The notes: generated by a model not told the origin, from the letters alone. A stretch of 39,082 nt of DNA from Actinophytocola sp. (GCF_009379765.1 NZ_WHTD01000072.1:1-39082); one strand, 5' to 3'; shown: positions 1-7,579, counted from the first letter of the stretch. Made by a program: numbers and translations.

Positions 1-220
1 CGACGCCGTGCACGCCGCGCTCGCCGCCGCCGATCCCGACGCGCTGCTCGCGCTCGACGTCGACCTCGCCGCGGAGCTGGGTGCGGCCGGCCGGGCGCCG
101 TGGCAGGTGCTGGCCGGCGTCGTCGGCGCGGACGGCCGGCGGTGGAAGAGCGTCGAGGCCCGCCAGCTCGTGCCGTTCGGCGTCGCCTACCACCTCGCGG
201 TCTGGGACCCGGTCCGATGA
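1..220 (+). CDS. C-terminal end of a conserved actinobacterial protein (LigB/extradiol-dioxygenase-like)
   Basis: Only the last ~72 residues are present, in the frame starting at base 2; the N-terminus lies outside the window. The tail is Ala-rich, with a core that reads APWQVLAGVVGADG and an ending VPFGVAYHLAVWDP. In actinomycetes the gene directly upstream of miaA is usually a conserved protein related to the catalytic LigB subunit of class III extradiol dioxygenases (Rv2728c in M. tuberculosis), and this tail is consistent with that family. The assignment rests mostly on position, because the metal-binding part is missing. The stop overlaps the miaA start as ATGA (217-220), so the two genes are translationally coupled. 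Confidence 0.6.
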   Translation, partial: DAVHAALAAADPDALLALDVDLAAELGAAGRAPWQVLAGVVGADGRRWKSVEARQLVPFGVAYHLAVWDPVR

Positions 221-1143
221 GGCCGATCGCGATCGTCGGTCCGACCGCCACCGGCAAGTCCCAGCTCGGCATCGCGCTCGCCGAGGCACTGGGCGGCGAG
301 GTCGTCAACACCGACGCGATACAGCTCTACCGCGGCATGGACATCGGCACCGCCAAGGTCACGGAGGCGGAGCGCCGTGGCGTCCCGCACCACCTGCTCG
401 ACGTCCTCGACGTTACCGAGACCGCGTCGGTGGCCGCCTACCAGCGCGACGCCCGCGCCGTCGTCGAGCGACTGCTGGCCGCCGACACGGTGCCGATCCT
501 CGTCGGCGGCTCCGGCCTGTACGTCCGCGCGGTGCTCGACGACCTGGAGTTCCCCGGCACCGACCCCGAGATCCGCACCCGTCTCGAGGGCGAGCTGGCC
601 CGGGTCGGCGCGGAGGTCCTGCACGCCCGGCTGACCAGCCAGGACCCCATCGCCGCCACCGCGATCCTCCCGACCAACGGCCGCCGGGTCGTCCGCGCCC
701 TCGAGGTCATCGAGCTGACCGGCCGCCCGTTCTCGGCGACGATGCCGAGACCGGGCCCGGCCCGCTACGACACCGTCCAGCTCGGCCTGGACACCGACAC
801 CGACGAGCTCGACCGCCGCGTCGACACCCGGGTGGCCGGCATGTTCGACGCGGGCCTGGTCGAGGAGGTCCGCACGCTGCTGCCCCAGGGTCTTCGGGAC
901 GGCCGCACCGCGTCCCGCGCGCTCGGCTACCGGCAGGTCATCGACGCCTTGGACAACGGTGCCGACCACGCCGGCGACCACGCCGACCACGCCGCCGACA
1001 TGGCCGTGGCGGCCGCCGCGACCGCCCAGCTCACCCGGCGGTTCGTCCGCCGCCAGCGCTCCTGGTTCCGCCGCGACCAGCGCGTCCACTGGCTCGACGC
1101 CACCCGCCCCGACCTGGTCGAAGCCGCCGCCGCGTTAGCCTGA
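217..1143 (+). CDS. miaA: tRNA dimethylallyltransferase MiaA
   Basis: MiaA transfers a dimethylallyl group from DMAPP to N6 of adenosine 37 in tRNAs that read codons beginning with U. The 308-residue product opens with MRPIAIVGPTATGKS; the P-loop GPTATGKS is at residues 8-15, followed by the NTDAIQLYRGMDIGTAK motif and, later, a GYRQ element typical of the family. Length is normal. The ATG at 217 was chosen because it overlaps the previous stop (ATGA) and puts the P-loop at the usual distance from the N-terminus. dapF follows after 4 bp, so these genes form an operon. Oddity: codon 307, the second to last, is TTA (1135-1137), a very rare codon in such genomes and one read by a tRNA that MiaA itself would modify. 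Confidence 0.97.
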   Translation: MRPIAIVGPTATGKSQLGIALAEALGGEVVNTDAIQLYRGMDIGTAKVTEAERRGVPHHLLDVLDVTETASVAAYQRDARAVVERLLAADTVPILVGGSGLYVRAVLDDLEFPGTDPEIRTRLEGELARVGAEVLHARLTSQDPIAATAILPTNGRRVVRALEVIELTGRPFSATMPRPGPARYDTVQLGLDTDTDELDRRVDTRVAGMFDAGLVEEVRTLLPQGLRDGRTASRALGYRQVIDALDNGADHAGDHADHAADMAVAAAATAQLTRRFVRRQRSWFRRDQRVHWLDATRPDLVEAAAALA

Positions 1144-1147
1144 CGGG

Positions 1148-1987
1148 GTGGGTATCCCGTTTCTCAAAGGCCACGGCACGGAGAACGACTTCGTGCTGCT
1201 GCCCGACCTCGACGCGTCCCTCGACCTGACCGCCGCCAGGGTCCGCGCGCTCTGCGACCGGCGGGCCGGGCTGGGCGCGGACGGGGTGCTGCGCGTCGTG
1301 CGCGCGAAGGCCGTCGAGCACCGTCCGTCCGATGTGGACGGCATCGACGCCGACATGTGGTTCATGGACTACCGCAACGCCGACGGCTCCATCGCCGAGA
1401 TGTGCGGCAACGGCGTCCGCGTGTTCGCCCGCTACCTCGTCGACGCGGGCCTGGTCACCACCGGTGAGTTCCCCGTCGGCAGCCGGGCGGGCGCCCGCGC
1501 GGTCGTGATCCGTCCCGACGGGGAGGTGGCCGTCGACATGGGCCCGTCCCGGGTCCTCGGTGAGTCTGCCGCGACCGTCACCGGGACCACGTACGACGGC
1601 GTCGCCGTGGACGTCGGCAACCCGCACCTGGTCTGCGAGGTCGACGACCTCGGGCTCGACCTCACCACCCGGCCCGGCTACGACCCCGCGGTGTTCCCCG
1701 AAGGGGTGAACCTCGAGTTCGTCGTGGTGGAGGCCCCGGACCGGCTGCGCATGCGGGTGCACGAGCGTGGCGTGGGGGAGACCCGCTCCTGCGGCACCGG
1801 CACGGTCGCCGCGGTCACCGGTGTCCTGCACCGCCGCGGTGAGAAAACCGGCGCGGCCGACGTGTTCGTGCCGGGCGGAAAGGTGCACGTGGAGGTCGGG
1901 GAAAACACCTGTACGCTCACCGGACCGGCCGATTTCGTGGCCCGCGGTGAGCTCGATCGGGCCTGGTGGGACGGCATCCAGGAATAA
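1148..1987 (+). CDS. dapF: Diaminopimelate epimerase DapF
   Basis: Cytoplasmic PLP-independent epimerase that converts LL- to meso-diaminopimelate for lysine and peptidoglycan synthesis. The 279-residue product starts at GTG with MGIPFLKGHGTENDFV. Both catalytic cysteines are visible: Cys86 in MCGNGVR and Cys215 in RSCGTGT. The GNPH motif near residue 157 is also present. Length matches the family. It sits 4 bp after miaA, the usual actinobacterial order miaA-dapF-hflX, and is probably cotranscribed with both. Confidence 0.97.
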   Translation: MGIPFLKGHGTENDFVLLPDLDASLDLTAARVRALCDRRAGLGADGVLRVVRAKAVEHRPSDVDGIDADMWFMDYRNADGSIAEMCGNGVRVFARYLVDAGLVTTGEFPVGSRAGARAVVIRPDGEVAVDMGPSRVLGESAATVTGTTYDGVAVDVGNPHLVCEVDDLGLDLTTRPGYDPAVFPEGVNLEFVVVEAPDRLRMRVHERGVGETRSCGTGTVAAVTGVLHRRGEKTGAADVFVPGGKVHVEVGENTCTLTGPADFVARGELDRAWWDGIQE

Positions 1988-2061
1988 CCCGGTCGATCCG
2001 GTCGCTGAACCGTGCGACGATTGAGTCAGCACATTCGCCACATCCGGGAGGGTTTCACCAC

Positions 2062-3525
2062 GTGACAGAGAATCTCAATCAGCGGCAAACCGACGCGCAT
2101 GCGGACAACGGGTTGACTGACCTGGCTGAGCTCTCTGCAGGTGAATTCGAGCTCTCCGACCGTGCGGCACTGCGTCGCGTCGCCGGGTTGTCCACCGAGC
2201 TCGCCGACATCACCGAGGTCGAGTACCGCCGGCTGCGGCTGGAGCGGGTCGTCCTGGTCGGGGTGTGGACGGAAGGCTCCGCCGCTCAGTCGGACGCGTC
2301 GCTCGCCGAGCTGGCCAGGCTCGCCGAGACCGCGGGCTCCCAGGTCCTCGACGGCCTCGTGCAGCGCCGCGACCGGCCCGACCCGGCCACCTACGTCGGG
2401 TCCGGCAAGGTCCGGGAGCTGTCCGGCATGGTCGCGTCCGCGGGCGCGGACACGGTCATCTGCGACGGCGAGCTCTCGCCGAGCCAGCTACGCCAGCTGG
2501 AGGAGAGGCTCAAGGTCAAGGTCATCGACCGGACGGCGTTGATCCTGGACATCTTCGCCCAGCACGCGCGGTCCAAGGAAGGCAAGGCCCAGGTCGAGCT
2601 GGCTCAGCTGCAGTACTTCCTCCCGCGCCTGCGCGGTTGGGGTGCGGCGCTGTCCCGGCAGGCCGGTGGCCGGGCCGGCGGCAGCAACGGCGGGGTCGGT
2701 GTGCGTGGTCCCGGTGAGACCAAGATCGAGACCGACCGCAGGCGCATCCGGGCCAAGATCTCCAAGCTGCGCAAGGAGATCGCCGCGATGAGCACGGTGC
2801 GCGACACCAAGCGCGGCCGCCGGATCGCGAACGAGGTCCCCAGCGTCGCCATCGCCGGGTACACCAACGCCGGCAAGTCGAGCCTGCTCAACGCGCTGAC
2901 CGGGGCCGGGGTCCTGGTGGAGGACGCACTGTTCGCCACCCTGGACGCCACCGTGCGGCGCACCACCACGCCCGACGGGCTGTCCTACACGCTCACCGAC
3001 ACGGTCGGCTTCGTGCGGCACCTGCCGCACCAGCTGGTCGAGGCCTTCCGGTCCACTTTGGACGAGGTGGCGGACGCCGACCTCATCCTGCACGTGGTGG
3101 ACGGCGCCGATCCCAACCCGGAGTGGCAGGTCGAGGCGGTCCGCGAGGTGCTCGGCGAGATCGCCGACCGCCGGGACGAGGGGCTGCCCACCGAGCTCGT
3201 CGTGGTCAACAAGATCGACGCCACCGACGAGGTGGCACTGGCCCGGCTGCGGCACCTGCTGCCCGGCGCGATGTTCGTCTCCGCGCACTCCGGGGTGGGC
3301 ATCGCGGAGCTGCGCGAGCGGCTCGCCGAGCTGCTCCCGCGGCCCAGCGTCGAGGTCGAGGTGCTGGTCCCGTACACGCGCGGCGAGCTGGTCGCGCGGG
3401 TGCACCGGGACGGCGAGGTGCTGGCCGAGCGCCACACCGAGCAGGGCACCGTCCTGCAGGCGAAGGTCAAGGCGGACCTGGCCGGGATGTTGGAGAACTT
3501 CTCGGTCAACGGCACGTCCGCCTGA
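2062..3525 (+). CDS. hflX: Ribosome-associated GTPase HflX
   Basis: HflX splits stalled or stressed ribosomes; in actinobacteria it has been linked to macrolide-lincosamide tolerance. The 487-residue protein has an N-terminal HflX domain with the glycine-rich GGRAGGSNGGVGVRGPGE linker, then the G domain: G1 GYTNAGKSS at 266-274, G3 DTVGF at 313-317, G4 NKID at 383-386. The frame stays open upstream, but the GTG at 2062, after GGGAGGG-like purines at 2046-2052, gives the expected TENLNQRQ start; the 32 codons before it run through the dapF-hflX gap. The 74-bp gap to dapF could hold its own promoter. Confidence 0.95.
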   Translation: MTENLNQRQTDAHADNGLTDLAELSAGEFELSDRAALRRVAGLSTELADITEVEYRRLRLERVVLVGVWTEGSAAQSDASLAELARLAETAGSQVLDGLVQRRDRPDPATYVGSGKVRELSGMVASAGADTVICDGELSPSQLRQLEERLKVKVIDRTALILDIFAQHARSKEGKAQVELAQLQYFLPRLRGWGAALSRQAGGRAGGSNGGVGVRGPGETKIETDRRRIRAKISKLRKEIAAMSTVRDTKRGRRIANEVPSVAIAGYTNAGKSSLLNALTGAGVLVEDALFATLDATVRRTTTPDGLSYTLTDTVGFVRHLPHQLVEAFRSTLDEVADADLILHVVDGADPNPEWQVEAVREVLGEIADRRDEGLPTELVVVNKIDATDEVALARLRHLLPGAMFVSAHSGVGIAELRERLAELLPRPSVEVEVLVPYTRGELVARVHRDGEVLAERHTEQGTVLQAKVKADLAGMLENFSVNGTSA

Positions 3526-3580
3526 GGCGTTTCCGCTGCTGGCGCTACCGTGAACCCTGAGCGGGCCACGGAGGTGTCAG

Positions 3581-4609
3581 GTGCGGGCAGTAGTACTCGC
3601 GGCGGTGCTGCTGGCGGGGCTGGCGTCCCCGGCAGCAGCCCTTGCCCAGCCCCAACCGGCCGCTCCGGTCGTGAGGTGCACGATGACCGACCCGCGGTTG
3701 GCCGAGCTGTCCGGCCTGGTGGCGGACGGCGACCGGTGGTACGCGGTCAACGACGGCGGCACCGCGGTCACGGTCTTCGTGCTCACCAAGGACTGCGCGA
3801 TCGAGCGCGAGATCGTCGGCTCCGTCGATCCCTACGACGTCGAGGATCTCGGCCGCGGGCCGGACGGCACCTTCTGGCTGTCCGACACCGGCGACAACGA
3901 CCTCGACCGCAAGACGGTCGCGCTGATCTCGCTGACCGCGGACGGCGCGGCGACGCTGTACCGGCTGACCTATCCGGACGGTCCACATGACACGGAGGCG
4001 ATCCTCGTCGACCGGGCCGGCACGCCGTACCTGGTCACCAAGTCCACCTTGGGCACCGCGGGTGTCTACCGCCCGGCGGCCGAGCTCGCGAGCCCCGGCC
4101 CGACCGCGCTCGAGCAGGTCGGCACCGTGCGGATCTCCGCCACCGACACCCCCGGCGGCCCGGTGCCGAACATCATCGGCTCGGTGGCGATCACCGGCGG
4201 CGCGATGAACGCCGACGGCACGGTGCTGGCGCTGCGGACGTACACGGACGCCTACGTCTACGCGGTGGCGGACGGCGACGTGCCCGCGGCCCTCACGACG
4301 GCGCCGGTGCGGGTGCCGCTGCCCGGTGAGGCCCAGGGCGAGGCCATAGCGTTCGAGCCGGACGGCACCCTGGTGTCGGCGTCGGAGAACACCGGCCAGC
4401 CGATCCGGGCGGTCCCCGGCGCGGCCTCCCTCGTGGCGCCCCCGGACCCGCCCGAGGACACCCGGGCCGCCGACAAGCGGCCGTTGGGGGGGACCAGCGG
4501 GCAGTCAGGGGGAGAGGACGGGTTGCCGGCCCTGCCGGCCGCCGCGTTCACCGTCGTGCTCGTGGGAGGCGTCTTCCTGTTCTTCCGCCGGCGCGCGCGC
4601 CGGCGCTGA
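3581..4609 (+). CDS. Secreted, C-terminally membrane-anchored protein of unknown function (propeller-like)
   Basis: The 342-residue product starts at GTG 3581, with GGAGG about 6 bases upstream. It has a signal peptide (MRAVVLAAVLLAGLASPAAA, probable cleavage near residue 22), an extracytoplasmic region of ~270 residues, a Pro/Gly-rich linker, and a C-terminal transmembrane segment (about 316-334) followed by RRRARRR. This resembles a sortase-type layout, but no LPXTG motif is visible, so a simple membrane anchor is likelier. Repeated segments such as ELSGLVADGDRWYAVNDGG and DTEAILVDRAGTPYLVTK look like beta-propeller blades (esterase-like phytase or NHL type); that is inference from pattern only. 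No enzyme motif was recognised. It ends convergently with lexA. Confidence 0.85.
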   Translation: MRAVVLAAVLLAGLASPAAALAQPQPAAPVVRCTMTDPRLAELSGLVADGDRWYAVNDGGTAVTVFVLTKDCAIEREIVGSVDPYDVEDLGRGPDGTFWLSDTGDNDLDRKTVALISLTADGAATLYRLTYPDGPHDTEAILVDRAGTPYLVTKSTLGTAGVYRPAAELASPGPTALEQVGTVRISATDTPGGPVPNIIGSVAITGGAMNADGTVLALRTYTDAYVYAVADGDVPAALTTAPVRVPLPGEAQGEAIAFEPDGTLVSASENTGQPIRAVPGAASLVAPPDPPEDTRAADKRPLGGTSGQSGGEDGLPALPAAAFTVVLVGGVFLFFRRRARRR

Positions 4610-4638
4610 CCGCGTCGCCCTCGACCGGGACGCGCTCG

Positions 4639-4681
4639 CCGACCGGGCCCGCCGTGCGACGGCAGACGGGCGCCCGGTCGG
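4639..4681. terminator. Probable bidirectional terminator between the secreted protein gene and lexA
   Basis: A perfect 10-bp inverted repeat CCGACCGGGC / GCCCGGTCGG (4639-4648 and 4672-4681) encloses a smaller stem GCCGT/ACGGC. It fills the 90-bp gap between two convergent stops. There is no U-tract, as is common for high-GC terminators. Confidence 0.6.
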
Positions 4682-4699
4682 CTTCGCGCAGACGCGTGG

Positions 4700-5479
4700 T
4701 CAGAGCCGGCGCAGGACCGCGACCACCTTGCCGAGGATCGTCGCGTCGTCGCCGGGGATCGGGTCGTAGGCCTCGTTGTGCGGCATCAGCCAGACGTGGC
4801 CGTCCTTGCGCTTGAACGTCTTGACGGTCGCCTCGCCGTCGATCATCGCGGCGACGATGTCCCCGTTGTCCGCGGTCTGCTCCTTGCGTACCACGACCCA
4901 GTCCTGGTCGGTGATGGCCGCGTCGACCATCGAGTCACCGGTGACCCGCAGCAGGAACAGCGACCCCTCGCCGACGAGCTCCTTCGGCAGGGGGAACACG
5001 TCCTCCACGGCCTCCTCTGCGAGGATCGGACCACCGGCGGCGATCCGCCCGAGGACCGGCACGTAGGTGGGACGCGGTGGCGCGTCCGCGCCGTCGGCCG
5101 GGTCGTCCATGGTGTCCTCGCCGACCAGCGTGGTGGCGCCGACCTCGCCCGGCGGCACGGGCACGGCGTCCGCCGGCAGGACCCCGATGGCCCGCGGCCG
5201 GTTGGGGTCGCGGCGCAGGTAGCCCTTCTGCTCCAGAGCGCGCAGCTGGTAGGCGACCGACGAGGTGGAGGTGAGCCCGACGGCCTCACCGATCTCCCGC
5301 ACGCTCGGCGGGTAGCCGAACCGCTCCACCCAGGTCCGGATCACCTCGAGCACCTCCCGCTGCCGGGCGGGAAGCTCGACGTCGCCGCCGTGGTTCAGGT
5401 CCGGGAAGCTGCGTAGGTTTCCCTTGAGGGGCTTCCGCTTGGGGACACCCTTGGGTATTCCTCCGGGTTTGCGTGGCAC
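4700..5479 (-). CDS. lexA: SOS repressor LexA
   Basis: LexA represses DNA-damage genes and cleaves itself when stimulated by RecA filaments. The 259-residue product starts at a GTG (5477-5479) preceded by GGGAGG with 7-base spacing. It has a winged-helix DNA-binding domain from LPARQREVLEVIR (about 36) through the REIGEAVGLTSTSSVAYQ recognition region (about 61-78), a long Pro/Asp-rich linker (101-139), cleavage site Ala148-Gly149 in RIAAGG, and catalytic dyad Ser183 (GDSMVD) and Lys220 (TVKTFK). A basic, Pro/Lys-rich extension of ~34 residues precedes the usual start. Two LexA boxes lie upstream, so it is autoregulated and shares control with the divergent LysM gene. Confidence 0.96.
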   Translation of the reverse strand: MPRKPGGIPKGVPKRKPLKGNLRSFPDLNHGGDVELPARQREVLEVIRTWVERFGYPPSVREIGEAVGLTSTSSVAYQLRALEQKGYLRRDPNRPRAIGVLPADAVPVPPGEVGATTLVGEDTMDDPADGADAPPRPTYVPVLGRIAAGGPILAEEAVEDVFPLPKELVGEGSLFLLRVTGDSMVDAAITDQDWVVVRKEQTADNGDIVAAMIDGEATVKTFKRKDGHVWLMPHNEAYDPIPGDDATILGKVVAVLRRL

Positions 5480-5577
5480 TGCCCTGCCTCCCTGCGCGCC
5501 GGCCGTGTGTTCGAACGACCGGATGTGACCGACTGTTTCAACTGCGACTTCGACGTTAACCGGCCGCCCCGACGAGA

Positions 5578-5593
5578 TCAAACACCTGTTCGA
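5578..5593. promoter_or_regulatory. LexA (SOS) box, lexA-proximal
   Basis: TCAAACACCTGTTCGA matches the actinobacterial SOS box TCGAAC-N4-GTTCGA at 15 of 16 positions, counting the free spacer. It lies ~100 bp upstream of the lexA start and probably mediates autoregulation. Confidence 0.8.
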
Positions 5594-5657
5594 CGACACG
5601 CCGGATGGTTCTCGTTTTTGTCGGTCCCCCGTGATACAAATTCGCACGAGGGTTCGA

Positions 5658-5673
5658 TCGAACCCCTGTTCGA
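5658..5673. promoter_or_regulatory. LexA (SOS) box, LysM-gene-proximal
   Basis: TCGAACCCCTGTTCGA is a perfect TCGAAC-N4-GTTCGA palindrome, ending 37 bp upstream of the ATG at 5711. It should place the LysM gene under LexA. The spacer CCCT resembles the ACCT spacer of the other box. Confidence 0.88.
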
Positions 5674-5710
5674 TCTTCGGGCAGGCGTTCGAACGCGTCA
5701 GGAGGCAGCC

Positions 5711-6340
5711 ATGAGCGACCTTGCGAGCGAAGCATTGTCACGCGCCGACCGCGCGCGACTCGACGGAGCCCGCGACGGGCGCCGTGAGTGGGCCGCCGGT
5801 GTCTGGACTGACGAGCAGCGGAGTGAGGAACGAACGAGCAGCGCAGGAGGGAAGACACCGGGAGCAGGCCCGCGAACCGGCGAGCGGAGCGAGTCAGGGT
5901 CACAGGTGCGGCACCGCCTGCCGGTGCAGCGCACGGCGTCCGCCTACCCGGTGCCTGTCGTGGACCCGCCCCTTCGGCGGGCGCGATCGCTGGCCCCGCC
6001 CACCCGGCGGCGGGTCGCCGGGGCGCCTCGGGTGGTCGCTCGGGCGGCGTGCGTGGTTCGGCAGCCGCGGCTGCCGGTCCGGTGGATGCTCGCCGTCGCC
6101 GGCGTCGTCTGCCTCGCCGTCGTGGGCCTCGGGATGCTGTCCGGCGCCGGGGCGTCCTCCGTGCCGGACCGGACCACCGTGGTCCGGGTCCAGTCGGGCG
6201 AGAGTCTGTGGGAGCTCGCCGGCCGGGTGGCGCCGGGGTCGGACCCGTCGGCCGTGGTGGATCGGATCCGGGAGCTCAACGGCGGGCTCACCGGGGGTGT
6301 CAGGCCGGGACAGCCGCTGAACGTGCCCACCGCCGGCTGA
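5711..6340 (+). CDS. SOS-linked LysM membrane protein (ChiZ/Rv2719c-like cell-wall or division factor)
   Basis: The 209-residue product starts at ATG 5711 after GGAGG at 5701. Its N-terminal ~120 residues are basic, Arg/Pro-rich and low in complexity. A single transmembrane segment (about 125-148, WMLAVAGVVCLAVVGLGMLS) leads to an extracytoplasmic LysM domain, VVRVQSGESLWELAGRV to PGQPLNVP (about 157-206). In M. tuberculosis the gene divergent from lexA is Rv2719c (ChiZ), a LexA-regulated LysM protein that delays division; YneA of Bacillus is a functional parallel. Layout and LexA boxes support the same role here. Oddity: residues 26-65 are encoded by a copy of a dispersed 116-125 bp repeat, so part of the cytoplasmic region was acquired by insertion. 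Confidence 0.9.
   Translation: MSDLASEALSRADRARLDGARDGRREWAAGVWTDEQRSEERTSSAGGKTPGAGPRTGERSESGSQVRHRLPVQRTASAYPVPVVDPPLRRARSLAPPTRRRVAGAPRVVARAACVVRQPRLPVRWMLAVAGVVCLAVVGLGMLSGAGASSVPDRTTVVRVQSGESLWELAGRVAPGSDPSAVVDRIRELNGGLTGGVRPGQPLNVPTAG
5788..5903 (+). repeat. Dispersed repeat copy C, inside the LysM gene
   Basis: This stretch is closely related to the two copies at 37768-38017. It shares the exact opening GTGGGCCGCCGGTGTCTGGA, the block GAGCAGCGCAGGAGGGAAGA, and the end GGCGAGCGGAGCGAG followed by GTCAC. It is 116 bp, shorter than the other copies by small internal deletions. It is read through in frame by the host gene. Confidence 0.9.
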
Positions 6341-6372
6341 CCCTCCTGGCCCGCGAGTCCCCGTTCCCGCAC

Positions 6373-6403
6373 CGTGAGTCCCCCGTTGGGTGGGGGACTC
6401 ACG
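6373..6403. terminator. Hairpin terminator after the LysM gene
   Basis: A perfect 12-bp inverted repeat CGTGAGTCCCCC / GGGGGACTCACG with loop GTTGGGT lies 32 bp after the stop. The 381-bp gap 6341-6721 otherwise holds the nrdR promoter region; nothing else is evident in 6404-6560. Confidence 0.65.
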
Positions 6404-6561
6404 AGTTCTGCGTCAGCACTCTGGGTCTGGCGCCGATACCCGTCAGGCCGACGTCGCGGCTCTCGCGCGGCTGACGGCGGCCGGTGTCACCACCGCGGGT
6501 GACCGCCGCGCCGAGTGACCTGGGCGACATCATCTCTTCCGCGTGTCGCACTGTGGGCGAC

Positions 6562-6612
6562 TTGCATCATGTGGCGTCTGGACGTACCGTCGACCCCAAC
6601 ATCTAGTAGTTA
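6562..6612 (+). promoter_or_regulatory. nrdR promoter with NrdR-type box
   Basis: TTGCAT (6562-6567) and TACCGT (6585-6590), spaced 17 bp, resemble a SigA-type promoter. Immediately downstream, the near-palindrome CAACATCTAGTAGTTA (6597-6612) resembles the NrdR box, which in actinobacteria is built around a CATCTAGT-like core. A box covering the start site fits autorepression of the nrdR-nrdJ operon by NrdR. A second box at the usual three-turn spacing is not clearly visible. Confidence 0.55.
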
Positions 6613-6721
6613 CAGTGCTGTAGTTAGTCCACAGGTTGGGCTTAGTTGTCCACCGGCCATCCACAAGATGATCACCAGGTGGGCTTCACGGCGGTCCAAA
6701 ACTTCGCGAGGGGTGATCCTG

Positions 6722-7195
6722 GTGAGATGTCCGTTCTGCCGCCATTCGGACTCCAGGGTCGTCGACTCCCGTGAGGTGGACGAGGGCCAGGTCATCCGGC
6801 GGCGCCGGTCCTGTGCCAAGTGCAGCCGGCGGTTCACCACGGTGGAGGAGGCGGTACTGGCAGTGGTGAAGCGCTCCGGTGTCACCGAGCCGTTCAGCCG
6901 GGAGAAGGTCGTCACCGGGGTACGCCGTGCCTGCCAGGGCCGACCGGTCGACGAGGACGCCCTGCAGCAGCTGGCCCAGCGGGTCGAGGAGACGATCCGC
7001 GCGACGGGCGCCGCCGAGGTGCCGAGCCATGAGGTGGGTCTCGCGATCCTCGGCCCGCTGCGCGAGCTCGACGAGGTCGCCTACCTCCGGTTCGCGAGCG
7101 TCTACCGCTCGTTCTCCTCCATCGAGGACTTCGAGAAGGAGATCGCCGGTCTGCGGGTGGCGATCGCCGAGAACGCGGAGCACGAGGGGACATGA
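6722..7195 (+). CDS. nrdR: Transcriptional repressor NrdR
   Basis: NrdR is an ATP/dATP-sensing zinc-ribbon and ATP-cone repressor of ribonucleotide reductase genes. The 157-residue product starts at GTG 6722 (GAGGGG about 10 bases upstream), giving MRCPFCRHSD, the canonical N-terminus. Zinc ligands are CPFC and CAKC (residues 3-6 and 31-34). The ATP-cone follows (VVKRSGVTEPFSREK onward). The frame is open further upstream, but that stretch covers the promoter. The TGA overlaps the ATG of a small ORF (ATGA, 7192-7195). nrdJ downstream is the natural target. Confidence 0.96.
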   Translation: MRCPFCRHSDSRVVDSREVDEGQVIRRRRSCAKCSRRFTTVEEAVLAVVKRSGVTEPFSREKVVTGVRRACQGRPVDEDALQQLAQRVEETIRATGAAEVPSHEVGLAILGPLRELDEVAYLRFASVYRSFSSIEDFEKEIAGLRVAIAENAEHEGT

Positions 7196-7314
7196 GCGGA
7201 GCCCGCGGAGCGAACCGTCAACACTCATGCCACCACCGAGTCCGCGCAGGGCGCCGGTGTAGCGGAGCCTGCGGAGCGTTCCGGCGCCACGCAGCGGAGG
7301 AGGGGGTGGCATGA
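7192..7314 (+). CDS. Small ORF 1 (40 aa), coupled to nrdR
   Basis: ATG 7192 overlaps the nrdR stop and its own TGA (7312-7314) overlaps the next ATG. The peptide starts MSGARGANRQHSCHHRVR and is basic, with Cys13, Cys23, Cys27 and His11, His14, His15, His33, loosely like a metal-binding peptide. Against real coding: about 30% of codons end in A or T, more than in the neighbours, and no family is recognised. For it: perfect ATGA coupling and purine-rich binding sites. It may instead be a by-product of non-coding repeat DNA. Confidence 0.3.
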   Translation: MSGARGANRQHSCHHRVRAGRRCSGACGAFRRHAAEEGVA

Positions 7315-7429
7315 GCGGAGCTCGCGGAGCGAACCGTCAACACTCATGCCACCACCGAGTCCGCGCAGGGCGCCGGTGTAGCGGAGCCTGCGGAGCGTTC
7401 CGGCGCCACGCAGCGGAGGAGGGGGTGGC
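7192..7429 (+). repeat. 119-bp perfect tandem duplication between nrdR and nrdJ
   Basis: Units 7192-7310 and 7311-7429 are identical except for one base (GCC versus GCT at the fourth codon of the small ORF each contains). Each begins at ATGAG; a third ATGAG starts at 7430. Each unit holds a hairpin GGCGCCGG/CCGGCGCC with a 23-nt loop (7250-7288 in unit 1) and ends with GCGGAGGAGGGGGTGGC, a strong ribosome binding site for the next ATG. The near-identity implies a recent event. Together with the 150 bp after it, this fills the gap 7196-7579. Confidence 0.97.
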
Positions 7430-7433
7430 ATGA
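7311..7433 (+). CDS. Small ORF 2 (40 aa), duplicate of small ORF 1
   Basis: Identical in protein sequence to small ORF 1; the only base difference is a synonymous Ala codon. It is preceded by GGAGGAGGGGG. Its stop (7431-7433) overlaps an ATG at 7430 that opens the frame of nrdJ, so the series nrdR, ORF 1, ORF 2, nrdJ frame is joined by three ATGA overlaps. Same doubts about function as for ORF 1. Confidence 0.3.
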   Translation: MSGARGANRQHSCHHRVRAGRRCSGACGAFRRHAAEEGVA

Positions 7434-7579
7434 GTCGGTCGAGACGGCGTGGCGCGGTTGGCCGGCAGCAACGGATCAGGCAGCGGTACAGGCCACAGCA
7501 GACGGTGCCGGAGCAGATAGTGGCGTCGATGGCGACGTCGATGCCAGTGCGAGCGGGTAACGAGGGAGAGGGGCTGGTC

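Noticed and set aside
3581..4609. Sortase-anchored surface protein
   Set aside because: C-terminal hydrophobic segment plus Arg tail is present but no LPXTG-like motif precedes it; described as membrane-anchored instead.
7430..7579. Cobalamin riboswitch upstream of nrdJ
   Set aside because: Looked for a B12-box-like conserved core in 7196-7579; none is convincing. Class II reductases use B12 and are not usually repressed by it.
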